Positions 57,655-64,000 of a stretch of 64,000 bases of DNA are shown here, one piece after another. The stretch covers positions 1 to 64,000 of the forward strand of contig CALRPU020000028.1 in NCBI GenBank assembly GCA_943370175.1. The letters run 5' to 3'. Numbering within the stretch: the first letter of the stretch is position 1; each line of letters starts with the position of its first letter. This stretch comes from Ideonella_A intermedia_A. GTDB taxonomy: Bacteria; Pseudomonadota; Gammaproteobacteria; Burkholderiales; Burkholderiaceae_C. The translations under genes and the position numbers were made by a program. The notes under the pieces were generated by a model. The model ran no database searches. It was not told the DNA's origin and saw nothing but the letters and a program-made list of their open reading frames with translations.

Positions 57655-57681
57655 GTCGTGGCGGTCGTGGCGGTCGTGGTG
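57655..57681. repeat. Three tandem copies of a 9-base repeat
   Basis: GTCGTGGCG, GTCGTGGCG, GTCGTGGTG in the 232-base gap (57614-57845) between the transporter ATPase and the convergent membrane-protein gene. No gene is seen in the gap. Confidence 0.8.
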
Positions 57682-57845
57682 TTCTGGGCCCTGGGCCGCG
57701 CGAGGTCCATCGGTTGCAGCGATGTGCGCTGCGAGAGCGATGCCCGCCAGCATCCGCTGCGCAACCCTCTGGCATCGAGACGACATGCTGGCGGCTCCGC
57801 GACAGGGCGGCTGGGACAGCAGCCACGTCACGGGCGACCCTGGAT

Positions 57846-58271
57846 TCACCCCGTCCAGCCGCGCCGTGCCGCCATCGTCGCCACGGCGATCTGCGCGACG
57901 GCCATCAAGGCGATGAAGGTGGGAAAGGCCACGGTGGCCGCGGCGCCCTTGTGCGCCATCAGGTCGGTGCCCAGAAACACGTAGCCGAACTGGATCACCA
58001 CGCCGACCAGCGAGGCGACGTACAGCGCCAAGGTCCAGCGGGAGCGCAGAAGCAGCGCCACCGCGCCGGCCAAGGCGCCCAGCGTGGCCAACGCGTAGTC
58101 CCAGGCGAACCAGGCCGGCAGCGCGCGGTAGAAGGCGAGGTCCCATGCGCCTTGGTCCGCGGCCATCTTCTCGCCGACGAGGACGTGGCCAACCCACGAC
58201 GCGACGCCGGCCACCGCCCACAGCAACAGGACGGTGGCCAGGGCGAGAAACCAACCGGGACGTTGGGGCAT
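57846..58271 (-). CDS. Small integral membrane protein, four helices
   Basis: Uncharacterised protein of 141 residues with four predicted helices (WFLALATVLLLWAVAGVASW; ALATLGALAGAVALLL; LYVASLVGVVIQFGYVF; TFIALMAVAQIAVATMA). It has no recognised motif. AAGGAG is eight bases before the ATG. It is the last of a three-gene run with two VOC-family genes; the three ribosome sites look alike. Confidence 0.6.
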   Translation of the reverse strand: MPQRPGWFLALATVLLLWAVAGVASWVGHVLVGEKMAADQGAWDLAFYRALPAWFAWDYALATLGALAGAVALLLRSRWTLALYVASLVGVVIQFGYVFLGTDLMAHKGAAATVAFPTFIALMAVAQIAVATMAARRGWTG

Positions 58272-58348
58272 GTCGTTCTCCTTGATGCGATCGGTGTCGG
58301 CGGCGCACCCACCGTGCACTGGCCGCGCGGGGCCGCGGTGTGGTTTGA

Positions 58349-58759
58349 TCAAGCGCCGCTGGGCAGCTTCGACAAGTCCATGTGAAAGGCCTCCCACACG
58401 TGGCCGTCCAGGTCCTCGAACGAGCGGTTGTACATGAAGCCCAGGTCCTGCAGGGCATTGACATCGGGCTTGCCGCCTTGCGCGGCCACCGCCTGCAGCA
58501 TGCCATCCACCACCGCGCGATCGTCGCAGGCCAGCGCCAGCATCACCTCGCTGTGGCCGGGGTCCGGGATCGGCTTGCTGGTGAAGCTGTGCCACTTGGG
58601 GTGGGTCAGCAGCATCACGTGGATGGTGTCGGACATCACCATGCACGCGGCGGTGTCGTCGCTGAATTGCGGGTTGTTGACGGCGCCGATCGCGGTGTAA
58701 AACGCCACCGCGCGAGGCAGGTCGCGCACCGGCAGGTTGATGAAGATTTGCTTGGCCAT
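58349..58759 (-). CDS. VOC superfamily (glyoxalase-like) protein
   Basis: Protein of 136 residues with the vicinal-oxygen-chelate fold: IFINLPVRDLPRAVAFYTAI starts the first beta-alpha-beta module and FEDLDGHVWEAFHMD ends the second. These proteins include lactoylglutathione lyases, dioxygenases and resistance proteins; this one resembles the short bacterial glyoxalase-like group of unknown substrate. It is preceded by a PhnB-like gene and followed by a membrane-protein gene on the same strand. Confidence 0.82.
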   Translation of the reverse strand: MAKQIFINLPVRDLPRAVAFYTAIGAVNNPQFSDDTAACMVMSDTIHVMLLTHPKWHSFTSKPIPDPGHSEVMLALACDDRAVVDGMLQAVAAQGGKPDVNALQDLGFMYNRSFEDLDGHVWEAFHMDLSKLPSGA

Positions 58760-58834
58760 GTCGTGCTCCGTGTGGGGCGGTTGGGGTCGTTTGGGGTCGG
58801 TGGCGATTGGTTGGAGCGTGAAGCGCGCTGGCGC

Positions 58835-59308
58835 TCAGCCGCGAACCGCCGCCTCGATGGCGGCGACGTCGATCTTGCCCATCTGCATCATCGCGTTGAA
58901 GGCGCGGCGCGCGGTGTCGCCACCACGCGCCATGGCGTCCGTGAGCACCCGCGGGGTGATTTGCCACGAGACGCCCCACGCGTCCTTGCACCAGCCGCAG
59001 GCGCTGGCTTGCCCGCCATGGTCGACGATGGCGTTCCAGTAGCGGTCGGTCTGTGCCTGGTCGTCGGTCGCGACCTGGAATGAAAAGGCTTCGGTCGGTT
59101 TGAACGCCGAACCGCCGTTGAGTCCGATGCACGGCAAGCCGAGCACGGTGAACTGAACCACCAGCACGTCACCGGCCTTGCCGGATGGATGGTCCGACGG
59201 GGCGCGCTGCACCGCCCCCACGTGGCTGTCGGGGAATGTCCGGGCATAGAAGTGGGCGGCGTCTTCCGCCGCCCCGTCGTACCACAGGCAAAGCGTTGCC
59301 TTGTTCAT
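58835..59308 (-). CDS. VOC family protein, PhnB/3-demethylubiquinone-methyltransferase-like
   Basis: 157-residue VOC protein of the PhnB-like group, often mislabelled 3-demethylubiquinone-9 3-methyltransferase. LWYDGAAEDAAHFYARTFPD opens it, GLPCIGLNGG and FKPTEAFSFQV follow, and CGWCKDAWGVSWQITPR is the strongest family segment. No methyltransferase motif is present. AGGAGG is directly upstream of the ATG. It is the first gene of the small minus-strand run. Confidence 0.85.
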   Translation of the reverse strand: MNKATLCLWYDGAAEDAAHFYARTFPDSHVGAVQRAPSDHPSGKAGDVLVVQFTVLGLPCIGLNGGSAFKPTEAFSFQVATDDQAQTDRYWNAIVDHGGQASACGWCKDAWGVSWQITPRVLTDAMARGGDTARRAFNAMMQMGKIDVAAIEAAVRG

Positions 59309-59510
59309 GTCGTTCCTCCTGGCGTGTCGTTGGGCTGGGCGTATTTCCTGCGTTCTTGGGCACGACGTTTGACATGGGCTGAAATCGACACGGTGTGCTG
59401 GCGCGGCGCCGTCCGCTTGCTGCGGGCGGCCCGCTGCCGGGTGTCAACCGCGCGCCAACCGGGCGCGCAGCCGCTAGGATGGCAACTTCGCTGCTCGGTG
59501 ACACCGCGTC

Positions 59511-59909
59511 ATGACCAACGCCGCCGCCCACCTCGACGCCCATGCCACCGGCCCGCTGCGCGACGACGCGCAGGCGCTGGTCGCGTTGATGCAGCGGGTC
59601 ACGAACGAACCCCCGGTGATGTGGGGGTCGGGCATTGTCGGCTTCGGCCGTTACCGCTACCGCTACGACAGCGGCCGCGAGGGCGAGGCGGCGTTGGTCA
59701 GTTTCGCGGTGCGCAAGGGCGAGTTCGCGATCTACCTGTTGGCGGACATGGCAGAGCGGGACCGCCTGTTGGCCACGCTCGGCCGTCACCGCGCGGCCAA
59801 GGCCTGCGTGTACGTGAAACGGCTGGCCGACGTCGATCTCGCGGTGCTCGAGGCGCTGATCGCGATGTCGGTGCAAGAAACCTTGCGCCGTCACCCGCCG
59901 GCGGCCTGA
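59511..59909 (+). CDS. DUF1801 family protein
   Basis: Cytoplasmic protein of 132 residues. The conserved DUF1801 core is MWGSGIVGFGRYRYRYDSGR with FAVRKGEFAIYLL and a helical C-terminal part (VYVKRLADVDLAVLEALI). The function of the family is unknown. It is divergent from the VOC run; the 202-base gap (59309-59510) shows no other gene. Confidence 0.8.
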   Translation: MTNAAAHLDAHATGPLRDDAQALVALMQRVTNEPPVMWGSGIVGFGRYRYRYDSGREGEAALVSFAVRKGEFAIYLLADMAERDRLLATLGRHRAAKACVYVKRLADVDLAVLEALIAMSVQETLRRHPPAA

Positions 59910-59986
59910 CGTGCGGAGCCCGAGCGCGAACAGCGCGGCAGCACCGGCCCGCGGTGGGGGTCACCAGGCACCGTCGGCCAAGGCGC

Positions 59987-61441
59987 TCAGGCGAGCTCGA
60001 TCAGGTGGCGCAGGTCCCAAGCCGTGCGCGGGTCGGCCAACGCGGCGCGCTCGGCGTGTTCATGGGCCTTGATGGCGGTGTAGACCTCGACCAGGGCATC
60101 GCCGAGCACCTCCCGCAGCACACGGCTGGCATGCAGGGCGCGCAGGGCGTCCGGCAGACTGGCGGGCAGGGCATGGGCGTCGCTGGTGCCTTCGTCGGGC
60201 GCCCGGCCCGCCGCCAGGCCCTGCAGCCCGAGGCCCAGCGTGGCGGCCAGCACCAGGTACGGGTTGGCGTCACCGCCGGGCAGGCGGTTCTCGACGCGCC
60301 GCGCGGCCGGCCCGCCGGCGGGGATGCGGAAGGCGAGGGCGCGGTCCTCCGAGCCCCAACTCGCGTGCGATGGCGAGGCGTCCGACAGGCGGATCCGGTC
60401 GTAGGCCATGTCGTGGGGCGCGAACAGGGCCATGGCCGCAGGCGCATGGGCCTGCAGGCCGGCGATGAACTGGCCCAGCGCTGCCGTGTCGCGGCCGTCG
60501 GCGTCGGCGAACACGGGCCGCCAGGGGCCTTCGGTGCGCTGCAGGCTCACATGCCAGTGCATGCCAACGCCCGGCTGCGTGAGGAAGGGTTTGGGGGCAA
60601 AGCTGGCGAGGAAGCCATGGCGGCTGGCCAGCGCGCGGGCCAGGCGCTTGAAGCGGAACACCGCGTCGGCCTGGGCCAGCGGCTCCCCAGGCCGGAAATT
60701 GACTTCGAACTGTGACAAGGCCGATTCGTGGCCATGCCCGTTCAAGGCGATGCCTTGCGCATCGCATGCGGCGTACAGCGCGTCGAAGTAGGCCTCGAAA
60801 TGCGCGGTGCGTTCGAGCGAGAACGCCTCGCAGGCCGACTCGCGGGCCAGGGCGTGCGGCGTGGCCCGTGCGCTGTCAAGGTGGATTTGTCCGGCGTGCG
60901 CCTCGCGGTGCAGCAGGAAGAACTCCAACTCCGGCGCCACGGTGGCGCTCAGGCCAGCCGCGGCGCAGCGGGCCAGCACCCGGCGCAAGGCAGCGCGCGG
61001 CGACAACTCGCTCGCATCAACCTGGCGTTGCAGCGCCGGGCTCCACCAATGGCCAGAAGGCTCGCACAGCACGCTGGCCTCGTGCGGCCGGTCGGGGCGC
61101 GGGACCAGCGTGGTCAGGTCCGGGCGCAGGCTCACGTCGCTGTAGTCGGCGGGCAGCAAGCGGCCGAACACGGTGTCGGGCTCGCCCGCGGTCAGGGTCA
61201 GGCCGAACACCACCGAGGGCAGTTTGCACCCGCCGAGGGCCAGGAAATCGCCGAGCGCGACCAGCTTGCCGCGCGCGATCGAGGTGAAGTCGCCCACTGC
61301 GCATTCGACGAAGCGCGCGTTCAGCCGGTCGAGGGCGGCGGCGGCCTGATGGGCATCGATCGGTGGCAAGGCGTGGGCATCGGGCAAGGGCATGGCCAAA
61401 CGGGGTTGGGGAGGGGCCGCGGCGGGCCGGGCCGCCATCAT
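59987..61441 (-). CDS. Glutamine-synthetase family ligase (PuuA-like)
   Basis: Glutamine-synthetase-fold ligase of 484 residues, more like gamma-glutamylpolyamine synthetase than GlnA: no adenylylation loop is recognised. Metal and glutamate sites include VAPELEFFLLHR, HESALSQFEVNFRPG, GVGMHWHVSL and VENRLPGGDANPYLVLAA. The start is uncertain between 61441/61438 (two adjacent ATGs) and 61393. It would join glutamate to an amine. It is divergent from a gamma-glutamyltransferase gene, a coherent pairing for making and breaking gamma-glutamyl bonds. Confidence 0.85.
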   Translation of the reverse strand: MMAARPAAAPPQPRLAMPLPDAHALPPIDAHQAAAALDRLNARFVECAVGDFTSIARGKLVALGDFLALGGCKLPSVVFGLTLTAGEPDTVFGRLLPADYSDVSLRPDLTTLVPRPDRPHEASVLCEPSGHWWSPALQRQVDASELSPRAALRRVLARCAAAGLSATVAPELEFFLLHREAHAGQIHLDSARATPHALARESACEAFSLERTAHFEAYFDALYAACDAQGIALNGHGHESALSQFEVNFRPGEPLAQADAVFRFKRLARALASRHGFLASFAPKPFLTQPGVGMHWHVSLQRTEGPWRPVFADADGRDTAALGQFIAGLQAHAPAAMALFAPHDMAYDRIRLSDASPSHASWGSEDRALAFRIPAGGPAARRVENRLPGGDANPYLVLAATLGLGLQGLAAGRAPDEGTSDAHALPASLPDALRALHASRVLREVLGDALVEVYTAIKAHEHAERAALADPRTAWDLRHLIELA

Positions 61442-61604
61442 CGTGCCGAAGCCTTGCCGGTCAGCTGTCGCCAAGGTGACGCTGCGTGGATTGACACTTG
61501 ACGGCACCCATGCCTTGTCGCGACATTCAAGCCCGAGATCGGCGGACACCGCACGCAGCGGCCACCACCGGCATCCACGAAACGAACCGAGAACGGAGGC
61601 GCCC

Positions 61605-63635
61605 ATGCCCATCCCCACACTCCCTTTTGCCCCGCCGAGGTGGTTGATTGGCCTGGTCGGCGGTGGCCTGTGCACGGCCCTGGTGGCGTGTGGTGGCGAC
61701 AGCGACGGCACCGTCGACAGCGACAACGCCTGCGTCCAGTCCACGGCGGCAGGCGGTGTCGTGGTCGGGTCGGGGCTGCCAGGCGACCCGGCGATCCCGG
61801 AGCCGTCGTCCGGCTACAAGCTGGGCGCCAAGCCGGTGGTGGGCAAGCGTTACATGGTGGTCACGGCCAACCCGCTGGCGACGCAGGCGGGTTGTGACGT
61901 GCTCAAACGCGGCGGCAGCGCCGCCGACGCCGCGGTCGCGGTTCAGGCCGTGTTGGGCCTGGTGGAACCGCAGTCGTCGGGCTTGGGCGGAGGGGCCTTC
62001 ATGCTGCACTACAACGCCGCCACCAAGGCCGTGGTGGCCTACGACGGCCGCGAGCAGGCGCCCGCCGCTGCCACGCCCGACTACCTGCGCTACATCAGCG
62101 CCACCAACACCGCCTACCCCTTGCCGACACCCGCCGGCACGGCCAGTGACGGTGCGGCCTTCGGCGGGGTGCGGGCCAGCGGCCGATCGGTGGGCACCCC
62201 GGGCGCCGTGCGCATGCTGGAACTGGCCCACCAGGACAACGGCAAGTTGCCGTGGAACACCTTGTTCGACGCTGGCATCAAGCTCGCCAGCGACGGCTTC
62301 AAGATCAGCGGCCGCCTCGCCGACGCCATCACCGCCAACCGCGCGAGTCTGTTGGTCGACGCCGACGCCACCGCCTACTTTTACGGCCCCGCGCCCGACT
62401 ACGCGCCGAAGGCCTTGGGCACGCTGCTCAAGAACCAGCCGTATGCCGACATCTTGAGCGCCCTGGCCAGTGGCGGCGCCAATGCGCTGCACACCGGCCC
62501 CATCGCGCAGGCGATCGTCGACAAGATCAAGGCCACGGCCGGCAGCGGCCCCACCGCCATCGCCTTGACGCCCGGCCTGACCGAGCTGAGCGACCTGGCC
62601 GGCTACAAGGCCGTCAGGCGCCAGCCGGTGTGCACCACCTACCGGGCCTGGTGGGTGTGCGGCATGTCGCCACCGTCGTCGGGCGGCATCGCCGTGGCGC
62701 AGACGCTGGGCATCCTGGAGAACTACAACCTGGCTGGCTTCGCGCCGACGTCGATGGACTCGGAGGGCGGCAAGCCGTCGGTGCTGGGCGTGCACATGGT
62801 CAGCGAGGCCCAGCGCCTGGCCTATGCCGACCGCAACAAGTACGTGGCCGACACCGATTTCGTGGCCTTGCCCGGCGGCAGCGTCGATGCGCTGTTGTCC
62901 AAGGACTACCTGCGCGGCCGCGCCAACCTGATCCGCTTCGACCGCAGCCTGGGCACCGCCACCGCGGGCGTGTTTGCTGGCTTCCAGCCGCAAGGCATCA
63001 GCGACAGCGAGGGCCGTGGCACCACCCACATGACCATCGTGGACCAGACCGGCAATGTGGTGGTGATGACCACCACCGTGGAGAGCTCCATGGGGTCCTT
63101 CCGCATGGCGCGGGGCTTTTTGCTGAACAACCAGTTGACCGACTTCTCCTTCTCGCCCAGCGACGCCAGCGGCCCCATTGCCAACCGCGTGGGCCCATTG
63201 AAGCGCCCGCGCAGCTCGATGGCGCCGACGCTCGTGTTTGCCAAGGCGGCCGACGGCAGCATGGGCGCGTTCGTGATGGGCACGGGATCGCCCGGCGGCG
63301 CCAGCATCATCCAATTCGTCACCAAGACGCTGGTGGGGGCGCTGGATTGGGGCATGGACGCCCAGCAAGCCACCTCAATGATCAACTTTGGCGCCGCCAA
63401 CAGCCCAACCACCGGCATCGGCGGCGAACACCCCAACGTGAATGCCGCCAGCAACGGCGTCAACGACCCGCTGGTGACCGGCTTGCGCGCCCTCGGCCAC
63501 ACGGTGAGCGTGGCGGCTCAAAGCAGCGGCACTGGCACGGTGATCCGCAAAGAAGTCAACGGGGAGTCGTCCTTGGTGGGCGGTGCCGACCCCCGGCGCG
63601 AAGGCTTGGTGTTGGGAGACGGCGTCACGCCCTGA
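61605..63635 (+). CDS. ggt: Gamma-glutamyltransferase, predicted lipoprotein
   Basis: Gamma-glutamyltransferase/hydrolase, 676 residues, which matures by self-cleavage. The nucleophilic threonine is T473 in GRGTTHMTIVD, at the predicted cleavage site; SSGLGGGAFMLHY, YDGREQAP and TGSPGGASIIQ are other family marks. The signal peptide ends in the lipobox LVAC with C29 as the acylated residue, followed by GGDSDG, so it is probably anchored in a membrane rather than free in the periplasm. GGAGG is nine bases before the ATG. It acts on glutathione and other gamma-glutamyl compounds. Confidence 0.9.
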   Translation: MPIPTLPFAPPRWLIGLVGGGLCTALVACGGDSDGTVDSDNACVQSTAAGGVVVGSGLPGDPAIPEPSSGYKLGAKPVVGKRYMVVTANPLATQAGCDVLKRGGSAADAAVAVQAVLGLVEPQSSGLGGGAFMLHYNAATKAVVAYDGREQAPAAATPDYLRYISATNTAYPLPTPAGTASDGAAFGGVRASGRSVGTPGAVRMLELAHQDNGKLPWNTLFDAGIKLASDGFKISGRLADAITANRASLLVDADATAYFYGPAPDYAPKALGTLLKNQPYADILSALASGGANALHTGPIAQAIVDKIKATAGSGPTAIALTPGLTELSDLAGYKAVRRQPVCTTYRAWWVCGMSPPSSGGIAVAQTLGILENYNLAGFAPTSMDSEGGKPSVLGVHMVSEAQRLAYADRNKYVADTDFVALPGGSVDALLSKDYLRGRANLIRFDRSLGTATAGVFAGFQPQGISDSEGRGTTHMTIVDQTGNVVVMTTTVESSMGSFRMARGFLLNNQLTDFSFSPSDASGPIANRVGPLKRPRSSMAPTLVFAKAADGSMGAFVMGTGSPGGASIIQFVTKTLVGALDWGMDAQQATSMINFGAANSPTTGIGGEHPNVNAASNGVNDPLVTGLRALGHTVSVAAQSSGTGTVIRKEVNGESSLVGGADPRREGLVLGDGVTP

Positions 63636-63661
63636 ACGGACGTGGCGGGCACAATCGGTGG

Positions 63662-64000
63662 GTGCCCGATTCGACTCCCACTCTTTCCGCGTTGAGCGGA
63701 CCCGACGCCGATCGCCCGGCCGAGGCGGTCTCGCCCGAAGACGCGTGGGGCATGCGGCTGGCCCTGGACCAAGCCCACAACGCGTGGCTGGTGGGCGAGG
63801 TGCCGGTGGGGGCGGTGCTGGTCCGGCCCACCCCCAGTGGTCCGCAGGTGGTGGCCACTGGCTACAACCGGCCCATCACCGACCACGACCCCACGGCCCA
63901 CGCCGAGATCGTGGCCCTGCGCCACGCGGCCACCCTGCTGAGCAACTACCGGCTGCCCGAGTGCGTGCTTTACGTCACCCTGGAGCCTTGCGCGATGTGC
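63662..64000 (+). CDS. tadA: tRNA adenosine(34) deaminase (3' end outside window)
   Basis: Deaminase that makes inosine at the wobble position of tRNA-Arg. 113 codons are present before the window ends. The zinc-binding HAE is in TAHAEIVAL, and EPCAMC gives the two zinc cysteines. GEVPVGAVLV is the usual N-terminal strand. The likely start is GTG at 63662, 26 bases after the ggt stop; an ATG at 63752 would give a shorter protein beginning at the conserved domain. Confidence 0.93.
   Translation, partial: MPDSTPTLSALSGPDADRPAEAVSPEDAWGMRLALDQAHNAWLVGEVPVGAVLVRPTPSGPQVVATGYNRPITDHDPTAHAEIVALRHAATLLSNYRLPECVLYVTLEPCAMC

Noticed and set aside
61527..63368. 613-codon open frame antisense to ggt
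   Set aside because: Composition is that of reversed GC-rich coding sequence; the GGT active-site motifs are on the plus strand.

Overview
The window is GC-rich (roughly 70% by eye) and densely packed. It looks like a chromosomal segment of a betaproteobacterium of the order Burkholderiales, probably from the Rubrivivax/Leptothrix/Ideonella neighbourhood. The reasons are the polyhydroxyalkanoate genes phaZ and phaR, two Bug-type (tripartite tricarboxylate) solute-binding proteins, and the smpB/ratA/rnfH and guaB/guaA blocks. This placement is inference from gene content; no rRNA or tRNA gene was seen.

Left part (1-31.7 kb) is mostly core genome. A cobalamin-type uptake operon (TonB receptor, btuF, btuC, btuD, each start overlapping the previous stop) is followed on the other strand by a DUF1161 protein, a probable B12-binding radical SAM enzyme, a SPOR-like membrane protein, yigZ and nth. 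Next come an AT-rich promoter with a LuxR-type regulator, a ferredoxin coupled to the PHB depolymerase phaZ, an aromatic aminotransferase, uvrB overlapping creB-creC, and creD behind a phased cre-tag. These are followed by phaR, rimO, a cystathionine beta-lyase overlapping an acyltransferase, smpB against ratA-rnfH, a DUF4124 protein, and guaB-MFS-guaA with overlapping ends.

Middle part (31.9-57.6 kb) is an accessory catabolic and transport island. It starts with a lone molybdopterin oxidoreductase divergent from a TetR regulator. A minus-strand run follows: Bug protein, amidohydrolase, an acyl-CoA dehydrogenase homologue, acyl-CoA ligase, enoyl-CoA hydratase homologue and hydroxyacid dehydrogenase, then a glutamate-type binding protein, FAD amine oxidase, SDR and 5-oxoprolinase pxpABC. 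Both halves of this run have the same 35-bp element upstream of their first gene, so they are probably one regulon of the LysR regulator at 47165. A RraA-Bug-RraA operon with its own LysR regulator follows. After it comes a Glu/Asp-type ABC transporter whose ATPase gene is separated from the permeases by two aminotransferase genes.

Right part (57.8-64 kb) has a small membrane protein, two VOC-family proteins, a DUF1801 protein, a glutamine-synthetase-like ligase divergent from a predicted lipoprotein gamma-glutamyltransferase, and the start of tadA. Glutamyl chemistry recurs across the right half (5-oxoprolinase, Glu-type transport, glutamate ligase, gamma-glutamyltransferase). No insertion sequence, phage gene, CRISPR array or tRNA was seen.
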